DNA from: Zunongwangia endophytica
GTDB taxonomy: Bacteria > Bacteroidota > Bacteroidia > Flavobacteriales > Flavobacteriaceae
NCBI RefSeq assembly: GCF_030409505.1
Contig: NZ_JAUFPZ010000002.1
Location: 3,799,001-3,863,000 of the forward strand
Length of the DNA stretch: 64,000 nucleotides
Reading direction: 5' to 3'
Below the pieces are notes generated by a model, which was not told the DNA's origin, searched no databases, and saw only the letters and a list, made by a program, of their open reading frames with translations. Each line of letters starts with the position of its first letter. Position 1 is the first letter of the stretch. Position numbers and translations under genes: made by a program. Shown here in pieces: positions 10,179 through 20,468 of the stretch.

Positions 10179-11105
10179 ATGAAAGTTACAGTAGTAGGAG
10201 CTGGTTCTGTAGGTGCTAGCTGCGCTGAATATGTTGCCATTAAAAACTTCGCTTCAGAAGTTGTATTATTAGATATTAAAGAAGGTTATGCAGAAGGTAA
10301 AGCAATGGACCTTATGCAGACTGCTTCTTTAAACAGTTTTGATACTAAAATAACAGGAAGTACCAACGATTATTCTAAAACAGCCGGTAGTGATGTAGCA
10401 GTAATTACCAGTGGTATTCCTAGAAAACCAGGAATGACGCGTGAGGAACTAATTGGTATTAACGCTGGTATCGTTAAAGAAGTATCAAGTAATCTTATTA
10501 AGCATTCTCCAAATGTGACGCTAATAGTTGTTAGTAATCCAATGGATACGATGACATATTTAGTACATAAAACAACAGGCCTTCCAAAGAATAAGATCAT
10601 TGGAATGGGTGGTGCTTTAGATAGTGCTCGTTTCAAATATAGATTAGCCGAAGCTTTAGAAGCTCCAATATCTGATGTAGACGGAATGGTAATTGGTGGT
10701 CACAGTGATACCGGAATGGTACCACTTACTAGATTAGCAACTCGTAACAGTATTCCAGTAACTGCATTTCTTTCAGATGATCGTTTAACTCAGGTTTCTG
10801 AAGACACTAAGGTTGGTGGTGCTACGCTAACTAAACTATTAGGAACTAGTGCATGGTACGCTCCAGGTGCCGCAGTTTCTGCTTTAGTACAAGCTATTGC
10901 TTGTGATCAAAAGAAAATTTTCCCATGTTCAGCTTATCTTGAAGGAGAATACGGACTGGAAGATATCGCAATTGGTGTGCCTGCAGTAATTGGTAAAGAC
11001 GGTTTAGAAAAAATCGTTGAAATCGAATTAAACGATGCAGAAAAAACTAAAATAAAAGAAAGCGCAGAAGGTGTGAAAAAGACAAATGGTTTATTAGAAC
11101 TATAG
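10179..11105 (+). CDS. mdh: Malate dehydrogenase (lactate-dehydrogenase-like type)
   Basis: NAD-dependent oxidation of malate to oxaloacetate in the TCA cycle. The Rossmann loop [10 protein letters not shown] opens the protein, with an acidic residue (LLDIKEG) at the end of strand two for NAD binding. The substrate loop [11 protein letters not shown] and catalytic His in [12 protein letters not shown] are intact. 308 residues is the normal length of the LDH-like MDH class (about 310). Own promoter and terminator; gyrB-mdh adjacency appears ordinary for this group. Confidence 0.97.
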   Translation: MKVTVVGAGSVGASCAEYVAIKNFASEVVLLDIKEGYAEGKAMDLMQTASLNSFDTKITGSTNDYSKTAGSDVAVITSGIPRKPGMTREELIGINAGIVKEVSSNLIKHSPNVTLIVVSNPMDTMTYLVHKTTGLPKNKIIGMGGALDSARFKYRLAEALEAPISDVDGMVIGGHSDTGMVPLTRLATRNSIPVTAFLSDDRLTQVSEDTKVGGATLTKLLGTSAWYAPGAAVSALVQAIACDQKKIFPCSAYLEGEYGLEDIAIGVPAVIGKDGLEKIVEIELNDAEKTKIKESAEGVKKTNGLLEL

Positions 11106-11128
11106 TTTTACCCCCTTTAAACACAGCT

Positions 11129-11158
11129 AAAAAGCCACATTTTATGTGGCTTTTTTTT
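11129..11158 (+). terminator. Terminator after mdh
   Basis: Stem AAAAAGCCACAT/ATGTGGCTTTTT with a TTT loop and a T8 run. Confidence 0.92.
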
Positions 11159-11192
11159 ATGTTTAAAAGTTAAAATTTTCAAAAAGAAATTA

Positions 11193-11223
11193 TTGGGATT
11201 TCAGTATTGAAACGCTATATTTG
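11193..11223 (+). promoter_or_regulatory. Predicted promoter of secDF
   Basis: TATATTTG at 11216-11223 with TTG at 11193-11195, spacer 20 bases: a textbook Bacteroidota primary sigma promoter. The leader to the ATG at 11267 is about 40 bases. Confidence 0.7.
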
Positions 11224-11266
11224 TCCGTTTTTAAAAAACAGCTATTTAATTATAATTTGAGGAATA

Positions 11267-14254
11267 ATGCAGAATAAAGGACTTATTAAAGTTTTTGCAA
11301 TTTTATTTGGTTTAGTATGTATCTACCAATTGTCGTTTACATACCTAACAAATAGTGTTGAGAGTGAAGCAGAAGAATTTGCGGCACAGAGGATTGACGA
11401 AAATGTAGAGAATTATTCAGATTTAAGAGATCAGGCAGAACAAGATTATCTAGATTCCATCGGGAATAACGAGATCATTGCCGGGATTACTTATAATGCT
11501 GCTAAGGATAAAGAATTAAACAAAGGTTTAGACCTTAAAGGGGGAATCAATGTTATTCTACAGATCTCTGTTGAAGATATTATTAGAGGTTTAGCAAATG
11601 ATTCTGATGATCCTGCTTTCAATAAAGCACTTGTCGAAGCTAGAGAAGCTTCAGTAACTAGTCAGGATGATTATATTGATATTTTCTTTGAAAAATTCGA
11701 TGCTATTCCAGATGCTCAGTTAGCTTCTCCAGATATTTTTGCTAATAAGACTTTAAGTGACGACGTTACTTACGATATGTCTAACGATGAGGTTAAGCCG
11801 ATCGTAAGACAAAAAGTGGACGAGTCGATTACTTCAGCTTTTGAAGTATTACGTAAGCGTATCGATAAATTTGGTGTTACTCAACCAAATATTCAACGTT
11901 TAGGGAATTCAGGAAGAATTTTAGTAGAACTTCCAGGAGCTAAAGATGTAAACCGAATTCAGAATTTATTACAAAGTACTGCTCAGTTAGAGTTCTGGCA
12001 TGTATTTAAAAATAACGAATTTGGTCCTTTCCTTACTCAAGCCAACCAAGTTTTAAAAGGTATTGTTTCAGAAGAAGAGCAAGCAGCTGATGTTGCTGAT
12101 TCTACATCTCAGGAAAATAGTGATATCGATGATTTATTAGCAGATGCTGAAGATAGTACTTCTGTACAGTCTAATAATCCATTATTCGACTTAATCATTG
12201 GGCCAGGAGCGCAAGGAGGTCCTGTTTTAGCATATTTTAATGTTCAGGATACTGCTAAAGTAAACACTTACTTAAGTATGCCTCAGGTAAGAAATCTTCT
12301 TCCTGCGGAACAACGTTATGCAAGATTTGTTTGGGGGGTGGCAGATGATGATACTAATGCAACAGGTTTATATGCGTTAAAATCGAATAGAGATAACGAA
12401 CCTCCATTGAGTGGTAGTGTTATTACAGATGCACAACAAACTTACGATCAGGTTGGTCGTGTAGCTGTATCTATGCAAATGGATGGAACAGGAGCTAAGT
12501 TGTGGGAAGAAATGACAGGTTATGCTTCAAGTAATCAAACACAAATCGCTATTGTTTTAGATGATGTAGTGTATTCTGCACCCGGAGTTTCTACAGGAGC
12601 TATTTCTGGAGGAAGAAGTGAAATCACCGGAGATTTTGGTATTGAAGAAGGAAAAGATTTAGCGAATGTTCTTAGAGCTGGTAAATTACCTGCTTCCGCA
12701 GATATTATTCAAAGTGAAATCGTTGGGCCATCTTTAGGTCAGGAAGCTATTGATAGTGGTATGCTTTCTTTCGCAATCGCTTTGGTGTTAGTATTAGTTT
12801 GGATGATTTTCTACTACGGAAAAGCCGGAGTTTTTGCTGATATCGCACTTATCGTAAACATCTTGTTTATTTTCGGAATATTAGCTGGTTTAGGCGCTGT
12901 ACTTACATTGCCTGGTATCGCTGGTATCGTATTAACAATAGGTATGTCGGTTGATGCCAACGTGCTGATCTTTGAACGTATTAAAGAGGAATTAGCTAAA
13001 GGAAAATCACAAGCCGAATCTATAAAAGATGGATTTAGTAATGCACTATCTTCAATTTTAGATGCAAACATCACAACTGGTCTTACCGGTTTTATATTAT
13101 TGATTTTAGGTACTGGACCGATTAAAGGTTTTGCGACAACTTTATTAATTGGTATCGCAACTTCATTATTTACTGCAATATTTATTACTCGTTTGTTTAT
13201 CGATGGGTATGGTAAGAATGGTAAATCGCTAGAATTTGCTACCGGAATAACTAAAAACCTATTCAAAGGAATGAACAGCGATTTTCTTGGGAAAAGAAAA
13301 ATTGCTTATATCATTTCAGGAATATTGATTGTAATCAGTTTAGGATCGTTATTTACTCAGCAATTAAATTTTGGAGTTGATTTTGTTGGAGGTCGTACCT
13401 ATACAGTTAGATTCGATCAAGATGTGAATCCTACTGAAGTTCAAAATGTTCTTGTAGAGCGATTTGGTAATGCTGAAGCAAAAACTTTTGGTCCAAACAA
13501 TCAGTTGAAGATCACCACAAATTACAAAGTGGATAATGAAGGTACTGAAGTAGATCAGGAAATTCAGGAAGGTCTTTTTGAAGGTCTTCAGCCGTTCTTG
13601 CCAGGTGATATCACAGAGGATGAATTTATCAATGGTTCTTCAGATAAAACGGTAGGTATTATGGAGTCTATGAAAGTAGGTCCTACAATCGCCGATGATA
13701 TTAAGACTGCTTCTTTCTGGGCTGTTTTAGGTTCTTTAATAGTAGTATTCCTTTATATTCTATTAAGGTTTAGAAAATGGCAATTTAGTTTAGGGGCTGT
13801 TGCGGCGGTATTCCATGATGTGCTAATTGTACTTGGTGTATTTTCATTATTGTACAAGTTTATGCCTTTTAGCATGGAAATCAATCAGGCATTTATTGCA
13901 GCAATTTTAACTGTAATTGGTTACTCGCTGAATGATACTGTGGTAGTATTTGATAGAATTAGAGAATTTGTAAACGAGCACAACACTTGGAACTTAGGTA
14001 AAACGGTAAATGCAGCTTTAAATAGTACGTTAAGTCGTACGTTGAATACCTCTTTAACGACATTAGTAGTATTGCTTGCAATATTTATTTTCGGAGGAGA
14101 AAGTATTCGAGGCTTTATGTTTGCTCTTATTGTTGGTGTTGTAGTTGGTACATATTCCTCGTTATTTATCGCTACACCGGTGATGTTTGATAGCGTTAAG
14201 AAGAAGTCGTCATTACAGGATAAAAAAGAAGTAGAAGAAGAAACCGTGGCTTAA
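11267..14254 (+). CDS. secDF: Protein translocase subunit SecDF (fused)
   Basis: Proton-driven accessory of the Sec channel that pulls exported proteins through the inner membrane. This is the fused form (995 residues) with both halves complete: the SecD half starts with one membrane helix, the D1 motif GLDLKGGINV near residue 85, a large periplasmic domain and about five helices including IGMSVDANVLIFERIKEEL; the SecF half begins near residue 670 with LNFGVDFVGGRTYTV and ends with VIGYSLNDTVVVFDRIREF and helices. The periplasmic insert after about residue 270 is acidic and Ser-rich. It has its own promoter and terminator. Confidence 0.98.
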   Translation: MQNKGLIKVFAILFGLVCIYQLSFTYLTNSVESEAEEFAAQRIDENVENYSDLRDQAEQDYLDSIGNNEIIAGITYNAAKDKELNKGLDLKGGINVILQISVEDIIRGLANDSDDPAFNKALVEAREASVTSQDDYIDIFFEKFDAIPDAQLASPDIFANKTLSDDVTYDMSNDEVKPIVRQKVDESITSAFEVLRKRIDKFGVTQPNIQRLGNSGRILVELPGAKDVNRIQNLLQSTAQLEFWHVFKNNEFGPFLTQANQVLKGIVSEEEQAADVADSTSQENSDIDDLLADAEDSTSVQSNNPLFDLIIGPGAQGGPVLAYFNVQDTAKVNTYLSMPQVRNLLPAEQRYARFVWGVADDDTNATGLYALKSNRDNEPPLSGSVITDAQQTYDQVGRVAVSMQMDGTGAKLWEEMTGYASSNQTQIAIVLDDVVYSAPGVSTGAISGGRSEITGDFGIEEGKDLANVLRAGKLPASADIIQSEIVGPSLGQEAIDSGMLSFAIALVLVLVWMIFYYGKAGVFADIALIVNILFIFGILAGLGAVLTLPGIAGIVLTIGMSVDANVLIFERIKEELAKGKSQAESIKDGFSNALSSILDANITTGLTGFILLILGTGPIKGFATTLLIGIATSLFTAIFITRLFIDGYGKNGKSLEFATGITKNLFKGMNSDFLGKRKIAYIISGILIVISLGSLFTQQLNFGVDFVGGRTYTVRFDQDVNPTEVQNVLVERFGNAEAKTFGPNNQLKITTNYKVDNEGTEVDQEIQEGLFEGLQPFLPGDITEDEFINGSSDKTVGIMESMKVGPTIADDIKTASFWAVLGSLIVVFLYILLRFRKWQFSLGAVAAVFHDVLIVLGVFSLLYKFMPFSMEINQAFIAAILTVIGYSLNDTVVVFDRIREFVNEHNTWNLGKTVNAALNSTLSRTLNTSLTTLVVLLAIFIFGGESIRGFMFALIVGVVVGTYSSLFIATPVMFDSVKKKSSLQDKKEVEEETVA

Positions 14255-14281
14255 CCAGTTAAGTTTCTTATAAGAATAAAA

Positions 14282-14313
14282 AAATCCCCACAGTTTCTGT
14301 GGGGATTTTTTTA
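14282..14313 (+). terminator. Terminator after secDF
   Basis: Stem AAATCCCCACAG/CTGTGGGGATTT with a T7 run, 27 bases past the secDF stop. Confidence 0.93.
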
Positions 14314-14587
14314 TTTATTATTGAAATTAATATCGATAATTCGCCAACGCTACTCTTATAATTAAAGTCGAGATTAATCAATTCTGAATTGCTTTTAATC
14401 TGAAGATTGGATTAGCAATCAAATTACAAGAATCGAGTTTCTAGAAGTTTTTTAGAGTAGGTATAAGGATATGTTTCCTGAGGCATAGAAAACTTCAGAA
14501 GGTATGCGCAAATACCTCCTTCTTGATAATTCCGTTATATAGAGAAATGCTGTTTTACTGCAGTTGTAAAGTAAAAAAGAAGACTTC
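14314..14587. other. Intergenic region between secDF and the DUF192 gene
   Basis: No protein gene is supported on either strand. It contains one imperfect hairpin at about 14496-14522 (AGAAGGTAT against ATACCTCCTTCT) that might weakly end the leftward folE-DUF192 operon, although no strong T run follows on the minus strand. Nothing else was recognised. Confidence 0.6.
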
Positions 14588-15073
14588 TTAATTTTGCTGA
14601 ACGCTGAAGTGATCTCCTTTTGTCAGTCCCCAGCTTTCTGAAGCTCCTGCATTTATCTCGAGTATAAACTGAGCGGGTTCTACAGATGGGAGTGAAGTTT
14701 CATCTAATGGTTTAGCATCTTTCTGAAAACTTACTATAGTGCTGTCTGAAGCAAAGAAAACTAAGTCTAGTGGAATATATGTGTTTTTCATATAAAAGCT
14801 TCTACGTGCAGCGCTGCTGTAAACGAAAAGCATTCCGTGATCTTGTTCTAAAGATTCTCGATACATTAATCCTGTAGCTCTAGAATAATCGTCATCTGCT
14901 ATTTCTATATCCAAAGATTGTAACGTATCGCCAGAGGTATCAATTAGATATAATTCCGCGTCTTTTCGAAATTCAATTTCTTCGGTTTCTACTGTCTTTC
15001 CTTCATCATTTTTACAGGATGTGAAGATAATAGCGAAACCTAAAATACCTATTTTAAAGAGCTTTTTAACCAC
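14588..15073 (-). CDS. DUF192 domain lipoprotein
   Basis: 161 residues with a lipoprotein signal ending IIFTSC, so the protein should be lipidated. The DUF192 core is recognisable: RATGLMYRESLEQDHGMLFVY, then FYMKNTYIPLDLVFF, then QFILEINAG. The function of DUF192 is not established. I chose the GTG at 15073 because it opens the signal peptide directly and overlaps the lgt stop by one base (TAGTG). The longer frame to 15172 would run far into lgt and lacks a signal. Last gene of the leftward folE operon; its neighbour lgt makes the enzyme that would lipidate it. Confidence 0.88.
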   Translation of the reverse strand: MVKKLFKIGILGFAIIFTSCKNDEGKTVETEEIEFRKDAELYLIDTSGDTLQSLDIEIADDDYSRATGLMYRESLEQDHGMLFVYSSAARRSFYMKNTYIPLDLVFFASDSTIVSFQKDAKPLDETSLPSVEPAQFILEINAGASESWGLTKGDHFSVQQN

Positions 15074-15900
15074 TAATGCGCGTTTTGAGGTTTGTTTTGT
15101 GGGCGATACATAAAATACAGCCCAGCAATTATAAATGGCACACTTAGCCACTGTCCGGTATTTAAAAGCCATGTAGCTCTTTCTTCCACTTGTGGTTCTT
15201 TAACGAATTCTACAAAGAATCTAACCGTCCATAGTAAAACTAAAAATAACCCAAAAATATAACCAATCTTAAATCTTTTGTTGGTTTTCCAGTATAGGAA
15301 ATACAATAAAAGAAATACAAGTAGATAGCAAAAGCTCTCGTAAAGCTGAGCAGGATGGCGAGGGAAGGATTCTCCTAGGTTCTGGAAGATTATTCCGTAA
15401 TCGCTATTTGTTGGTTTTCCAATGATTTCAGAATTCATAAAATTCCCAATTCTAACAAATATACCGCCACACGCAACAGGAATAACAATTCGGTCTAAAA
15501 TCCATAATACGGGTTTGTCTAATACTCTTTTTCGGTATAAATACATTGCCGTAATAATTCCGATTGCGGCTCCGTGACTTGCTAAACCTCTAAAGCCGGT
15601 AAATTGAAATTCTGGTTCGAATTTAACCGGTAAGAATATTTCTAAAAGGTGATGCTGAAAATAATCCCAGTCATAAAACAACACATGCCCAAGTCTTGCA
15701 CCTATTAGTGTAGCAAGAACAGTATAAATAAATAAAGAATCTAGTTTCTCTAATTCGATACCTTCTCTTGTGTAAATAGCCTTCATGATATACCAGCCTA
15801 AACCGAAGGCAATAAGAAACATTAAGCTATAATAGTGTATGGTTAGAATTCCTAAGTCTATCCCTTCAGAAGGGCTCCATCTAATTGCGTTGACTAGCAT
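15073..15900 (-). CDS. lgt: Prolipoprotein diacylglyceryl transferase
   Basis: Inner-membrane enzyme that attaches diacylglycerol from phosphatidylglycerol to the lipobox Cys of prolipoproteins. Seen: about seven membrane helices, GARLGHVLFYDW, the invariant HGAAIGI, and the Lgt signature RIGNFMNSEIIGKPT with its Arg and Glu. 275 residues is normal. It lies 94 bases after yidD in the same direction and overlaps the DUF192 lipoprotein gene by one base, so the last two genes are probably translationally coupled. Confidence 0.97.
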   Translation of the reverse strand: MLVNAIRWSPSEGIDLGILTIHYYSLMFLIAFGLGWYIMKAIYTREGIELEKLDSLFIYTVLATLIGARLGHVLFYDWDYFQHHLLEIFLPVKFEPEFQFTGFRGLASHGAAIGIITAMYLYRKRVLDKPVLWILDRIVIPVACGGIFVRIGNFMNSEIIGKPTNSDYGIIFQNLGESFPRHPAQLYESFCYLLVFLLLYFLYWKTNKRFKIGYIFGLFLVLLWTVRFFVEFVKEPQVEERATWLLNTGQWLSVPFIIAGLYFMYRPQNKPQNAH

Positions 15901-15994
15901 TATTCTTAATTATCGAATTAGCTGTAAATATACATATTTGATAAAACTTCGCCTATAAAAAGCAGTTTAATCAATAATCAGGAAGATTTGCAAT

Positions 15995-16219
15995 CTAAGG
16001 AACAGGATCATAGCCACTACCTCCCCAGGGATTACAGCTAATAATACGTTTTATTGCGAGCCATCCGCCCTTAAATAATCCGTGTTTCTTTAGCGCTTCT
16101 AAAGTGTATGTAGAGCATGTAGGGGAGTACCTGCAGGTCGCAGGCATTAATGGTGAAATAAAGTTTTGGTAGCATTTAACCAAAGTAATAAATGGATAAA
16201 TAAGCATTTTTCTAAGCAT
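15995..16219 (-). CDS. yidD: Membrane protein insertion efficiency factor YidD
   Basis: Small 74-residue protein associated with YidC-dependent membrane insertion. The family block is complete: [19 protein letters not shown], then [10 protein letters not shown], then [15 protein letters not shown] with its three cysteines. An N-terminal amphipathic helix is expected to lie on the membrane. It sits 24 bases after cysS, inside the leftward folE operon, rather than in the rnpA-yidC region where many bacteria keep it. Confidence 0.95.
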   Translation of the reverse strand: MLRKMLIYPFITLVKCYQNFISPLMPATCRYSPTCSTYTLEALKKHGLFKGGWLAIKRIISCNPWGGSGYDPVP

Positions 16220-16243
16220 AGTTATCCATTTATTATTTCAATG

Positions 16244-17728
16244 TTATAGGACAGAAAATGTAGTTCCGTCTTTTCCATCCTTAAGCTGAATCCCAAGTTC
16301 TTGCAATTCGTCACGAATTTTATCGCTTGTTGCAAAATCTCTGTTGTTTCTTGCTTCAGCTCTTAGTTTGATAAGTAATTCAACGGTTCCTGAAAGCTTA
16401 TCAGAATCATCATCTATATTCGTATCACCATCGCGTAATCCTAAAATATCAAATAGGAAATCGTGAAGTGATTGTTTTAATTCTAATTTGTCTTCCGAAG
16501 AAATTTTTAAGGTTTCCTCTTTTATAGAGTTGATAGATTTTACAGCATCAAATAATCTAGCGATTAAAATTGGGCTGTTAAAATCATCATTCATGGCATC
16601 ATAACAAGATTGCTTCCATTCTGAAAGTTTGAATGTGCTTTCTGTAGCTTCCGGAAGTTCGGCGATAGCGTCGTAAGCATCGATTAATCTGTTAAATCCT
16701 TTTTCACTGGCACTTAAAGCTTCTTTTGAAAAATCAAGAATACTTCTGTAATGCGCCTGAAGCATAAAAAATCTCGCAACATTAGGAGAAAACGCTTTCC
16801 CGATTACTTTGTTTTGACCGCTAAAAAGTTCTTCAGGAAGAATATTATTTCCGGTACTTTTAGCCATCTTCTTTCCATTTAAGGTAAGCATATTGGCATG
16901 CATCCAGTAATTAACAGGGTTTTTACCACTTGCAGCTTCTCCCTGAGCAATTTCGCACTCATGATGAGGGAATTTTAAATCCATCCCACCTCCATGAATA
17001 TCAAATTCTTCTCCAAGATATTTAGTACTCATTACGGTGCATTCTAAATGCCATCCCGGGAAACCGTCGCTCCATGGCGAAGGCCACCTCATGATATGTT
17101 GTGGTTCAGCTTTTTTCCAAAGTGCAAAATCCTGCGGACTTTTTTTATCGCTCTGCGCAGCAAGTTCACGTGTATTGGCAATCATATCTTCAATTGCCCT
17201 ACCACTTAATTTGCCGTAATGCTTCTCTTCGTTATATTTTAAAACATCAAAGTAAACCGAGCCATTTGCTTCGTAAGCATAACCATTATCGATAATGGTT
17301 TTTATAATTTCGATCTGCTCCACAATATGGCCCGTAGCAGTTGGTTCTATGCTTGGTGGTAAATTGTTGAATTTCTCAAGAATATTATGGAAATCTACAG
17401 TGTATTTCTGTACCACTTCCATAGGTTCGATTTGCTCTAATCTTGCTTTTTTTGCAATACGATCTTCGCCAGTTTCGGCATCATTTTCTAAATGCCCGGC
17501 ATCGGTAATATTACGAACGTAACGAACTTTATATCCAAGATGCTTTAGATATCTAAAGACCAGATCAAAAGAAATAAAAGTACGACAATTCCCTAAGTGA
17601 ACATTGCTATAAACGGTAGGACCGCAAACATACATGCCCACGTGGCTATCATTTATAGGTTTAAATACCTCTTTTTCTCCAGAAATTGTATTGTAAATTC
17701 GTAATTGTTGATCTTCGAAAAGCGCCAT
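16244..17728 (-). CDS. cysS: Cysteinyl-tRNA synthetase
   Basis: Class I aminoacyl-tRNA synthetase charging tRNA-Cys. Seen: [19 protein letters not shown] with the HIGH-type motif HLGN, the Zn-ligand region CTVMS...[15 protein letters not shown], and the KMSKS loop [10 protein letters not shown]. The C-terminal DALR-type helical region ends with [16 protein letters not shown]. 494 residues is normal. Follows folE by 33 bases in the same operon. Confidence 0.98.
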   Translation of the reverse strand: MALFEDQQLRIYNTISGEKEVFKPINDSHVGMYVCGPTVYSNVHLGNCRTFISFDLVFRYLKHLGYKVRYVRNITDAGHLENDAETGEDRIAKKARLEQIEPMEVVQKYTVDFHNILEKFNNLPPSIEPTATGHIVEQIEIIKTIIDNGYAYEANGSVYFDVLKYNEEKHYGKLSGRAIEDMIANTRELAAQSDKKSPQDFALWKKAEPQHIMRWPSPWSDGFPGWHLECTVMSTKYLGEEFDIHGGGMDLKFPHHECEIAQGEAASGKNPVNYWMHANMLTLNGKKMAKSTGNNILPEELFSGQNKVIGKAFSPNVARFFMLQAHYRSILDFSKEALSASEKGFNRLIDAYDAIAELPEATESTFKLSEWKQSCYDAMNDDFNSPILIARLFDAVKSINSIKEETLKISSEDKLELKQSLHDFLFDILGLRDGDTNIDDDSDKLSGTVELLIKLRAEARNNRDFATSDKIRDELQELGIQLKDGKDGTTFSVL

Positions 17729-17761
17729 ATTAAAGCGTAGTTTTTAAATAAAGCAATTTAA

Positions 17762-18439
17762 TTAAAATGTAGTGTCGAGCTTAATGTAATCTAGAAATTC
17801 TCTACGAACATCTTTCTTTTTAAAAGCGCCGCCAAATTCACTAGTAACTGTACTACTTTCAATATCTCTAATTCCTCTACTGTTTACGCAAAGGTGTTTT
17901 GCATCTATCACGCAAGCAACATCATCGGTTCTTAAAACCTCCTGTAATTCTTGCACGATCTGCATCGTTAGACGCTCCTGTACTTGTGGTCTTTTCGCAA
18001 AATAATCTACTATTCGATTCATTTTGGATAATCCAACTACAGTTCCGTTAGAAATATAAGCTACATGCGCTTTTCCTACGATTGGGAGAAGATGGTGTTC
18101 ACAAGTCGAGTAGACGGTGATGTTTTTCTCAACAAGCATTTCACCATATTTGTATTTGTTATCGAAAACAGAGGCTTTAGGCTTTCTTTTTGGATCTAAT
18201 CCAGAAAAAATTTCGTTAACATACATCTTAGCTACTCGCTGTGGAGTTCCTTTAAGACTATCATCGCTAAGATCTAATCCTAAAGTTTGCATAATATGTT
18301 CTACATCTTCCCTAATTAGTGCAATTTTATCGGTGTCACTAATTTCAAAAGCATCTTTTCTTATAGGAGTATCTGCACTACTTCCGGCGTGTGCATCACC
18401 CATTTCTTCAATTTCATTCAAAACTTTGTCTATTTTCAT
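17762..18439 (-). CDS. folE: GTP cyclohydrolase I (FolE)
   Basis: Converts GTP to 7,8-dihydroneopterin triphosphate, the entry to folate and, through 6-carboxy-tetrahydropterin, to deazaguanines made with QueE. Zn and active-site motifs are intact: STCEHHLLPIVG with Cys and His ligands, SKMNRIVDYFAKRPQVQERL, and the second Zn Cys in HLCVNSRG. 225 residues is typical. First gene of the leftward operon folE-cysS-yidD-lgt-DUF192, with a full-consensus -7 box at 18481-18488. Confidence 0.97.
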   Translation of the reverse strand: MKIDKVLNEIEEMGDAHAGSSADTPIRKDAFEISDTDKIALIREDVEHIMQTLGLDLSDDSLKGTPQRVAKMYVNEIFSGLDPKRKPKASVFDNKYKYGEMLVEKNITVYSTCEHHLLPIVGKAHVAYISNGTVVGLSKMNRIVDYFAKRPQVQERLTMQIVQELQEVLRTDDVACVIDAKHLCVNSRGIRDIESSTVTSEFGGAFKKKDVRREFLDYIKLDTTF

Positions 18440-18480
18440 GCCGTTTTACGCTATCAGTCGTAAAGTGTTCATTTAGCTTG

Positions 18481-18488
18481 CAAAGATA
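18481..18488 (-). promoter_or_regulatory. Predicted -7 box of the folE operon
   Basis: On the minus strand the box reads TATCTTTG, a full TAnnTTTG match, about 40 bases before the folE start. No clear -33 TTG is present. Confidence 0.5.
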
Positions 18489-18564
18489 CACATTTAATAG
18501 TCTTTTTACTGTAACTTGTCTATTTATGCATTTTGCATCGTAAAATTTTATAATTTGCGCGCTG

Positions 18565-20406
18565 ATGTTTCCAAATACTCTCCAGATAAGTCTTTTATGT
18601 AGCTTGATGCTCATAGGTTTGGGGCTCTCTGCCCAGGGAACCAGATGTGATGATATTCAACCTTTCTGTGCAGGTGATGATCAACTTGTATTCCCAAATT
18701 CTAATGCAGGTGTTACAGGTACAATCGTAGCCGAAGAAGGTCCTGACTATGGTTGCCTGGAACTTAAAAGATATCCCGCCTGGTTTTATTTACAAATAGA
18801 GGATAGTGGTGATCTAGAATTCTTAATTGCTCAGACAGAGAACGCTGATGGTAGTGGAGAATTACTCGATGTAGATTTTGTGATATGGGGACCCTTTAAT
18901 AAAAGAGATAATTATTGTAGTGCGTCTATTCTTTCTGAAGAAAATTTAATCGATTGCTCTTATGAAAAAGATGCTATAGAAATAGCTAATATTACAAATG
19001 CAAAAGAAGATGAGATTTATGTTTTTGCGGTGCTAAATTATAGTACGTTGCCAGGATATATAAGTCTTGAGCAAATTGAAATGGGTGAAAATTCAGGCTC
19101 TACAGATTGTACTGTTTTAGATGGCGTTTTAGGACATGATAAGGTTTTATGTTCTCAAAATGAAACTATTTTGGATGCTGAAATCGATGGTGCTTCAGGT
19201 TATCAATGGTCGAAATTTGATAAAAATTTAAATGATTTTTTGACACTTTCAGGGGAAACAGATTCGAATTTGAAGGTTTCAGAAAGCGGAACTTATAAAG
19301 TATTAGTTGAAGATGGTGATGGTAATAATGATATTGAGGATGTAATTAATATCCAGTTTTATGATCGACCAAATATCCAGAAGCCGGCTGAATCTATCGC
19401 TGTATGCCAAAAAGGAAATATTGTTGATCTTACGCAAAAAGAGCAAGAACTTTTAGTGAATACCAATTTTACTGAAGGATATGAAATAGAATATTTCGAA
19501 ACACAGCAGGATATTGATAATGATGAAATGATAGCAAAGCCTTCTCTATACACGGCCGAGGTTTCGGAAACGATATTTGTAAGAATAAGAGATCTTTTTA
19601 CGGGTTGTTATTCTGAGATTAGTGAAATTCAGCTAAATATTCTTCAACTTCCACAAATGAAATTTCCGGAAGAAATCGAAATGTGCGTTGATGCTTCGGG
19701 GCAATTTCAGGAAGAATTAGTTTTAGGTTTTGATTATGGTAAAAATTATAATTATACCTGGCTGAATGGAAACGAGGTAATTTCCAATGATTTTGAAATT
19801 TATCTAAATCAACAATCGGTAAATCCAGAATACAGTTTAGTAATCACAGAGGCGATAACGGGATGCGAAGTTTCTTATTCTACAAAATTAAAGTACGTCT
19901 CAGAACCTGAATCGATAGAAGTTGAAATATTGAAGGCGAATTTTGGCCAAAATTGGAATGTGGAAGTTCGGGCAGAACCATTTTTAGGACATTCTTCGGA
20001 ATTTGAATATCGTCTGGATGATGGGCTATATACATCGCAAAATGTTTTCAACAATATAGAAAAGGGAGTTCATGAAGTTAGCGTAAGAGAAGTTGGTGGT
20101 TGTGGAGGAGTTTTAAAAGATCAATTTACGGTGATTGGATTCGACTTTTTCTTTACTCCTAATGGCGACGGAATTAATGACCGTTGGAAGGTTACAACAG
20201 ATAAGGATTATCAAATATTGAATATAAAATTGTTTGATCGCTATGGTAATTTTATTCTTGAAATCGATCCCAAAGGCGAAGGTTGGGATGGTACTGCTGA
20301 TGGTGAATTATTAATTCAGAACGATTACTGGTTTCGGTTAGAATATATAAGTCCCACAACTAACGGTAAGAAAGAATTCAGCGGGCATTTTACGTTGAAA
20401 AGATAG
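18565..20406 (+). CDS. Secreted protein with T9SS type B sorting (gliding motility-associated) C-terminal domain
   Basis: 613-residue surface or secreted protein. It has an N-terminal signal peptide (LLCSLMLIGLGLSAQG), a first domain with paired Cys, then Ig-like repeats with the SGTYKVLVEDGDG pattern. It ends in a CHU_C-type domain: FFFTPNGDGINDRWKV, LFDRYGN, GWDGTADG, YWFRLEY and a Lys/Arg terminus, the signal used by type 9 secretion (type B). No secretion-system genes are in the window. Its function beyond being a cell-surface cargo cannot be told. Transcribed alone, ending at a bidirectional terminator. Confidence 0.9.
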   Translation: MFPNTLQISLLCSLMLIGLGLSAQGTRCDDIQPFCAGDDQLVFPNSNAGVTGTIVAEEGPDYGCLELKRYPAWFYLQIEDSGDLEFLIAQTENADGSGELLDVDFVIWGPFNKRDNYCSASILSEENLIDCSYEKDAIEIANITNAKEDEIYVFAVLNYSTLPGYISLEQIEMGENSGSTDCTVLDGVLGHDKVLCSQNETILDAEIDGASGYQWSKFDKNLNDFLTLSGETDSNLKVSESGTYKVLVEDGDGNNDIEDVINIQFYDRPNIQKPAESIAVCQKGNIVDLTQKEQELLVNTNFTEGYEIEYFETQQDIDNDEMIAKPSLYTAEVSETIFVRIRDLFTGCYSEISEIQLNILQLPQMKFPEEIEMCVDASGQFQEELVLGFDYGKNYNYTWLNGNEVISNDFEIYLNQQSVNPEYSLVITEAITGCEVSYSTKLKYVSEPESIEVEILKANFGQNWNVEVRAEPFLGHSSEFEYRLDDGLYTSQNVFNNIEKGVHEVSVREVGGCGGVLKDQFTVIGFDFFFTPNGDGINDRWKVTTDKDYQILNIKLFDRYGNFILEIDPKGEGWDGTADGELLIQNDYWFRLEYISPTTNGKKEFSGHFTLKR

Positions 20407-20410
20407 TATT

Positions 20411-20449
20411 AAAAAAGCCTAATGATAAAAATAATCATTAGGCTTTTTT
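20411..20449. terminator. Bidirectional terminator
   Basis: Perfect 16-base stem AAAAAAGCCTAATGAT/ATCATTAGGCTTTTTT with a 7-base loop between two convergent genes. Confidence 0.95.
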
Positions 20450-20468
20450 AATTAATCGATATTTTAAA

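Noticed and set aside
12814..13266. 150-codon open frame on the minus strand inside secDF
   Set aside because: Antisense to a strongly conserved core gene, no recognisable domain and no promoter; an artefact of codon bias.
14496..14522. Hairpin after secDF as a second terminator
   Set aside because: The stem has a mismatch and no strong T run follows on either strand; kept only as a note in the intergenic entry.
15074..15172. Longer start for the DUF192 protein
   Set aside because: It would run 99 bases into lgt and delete the lipoprotein signal from the N-terminus; the GTG at 15073 explains both.
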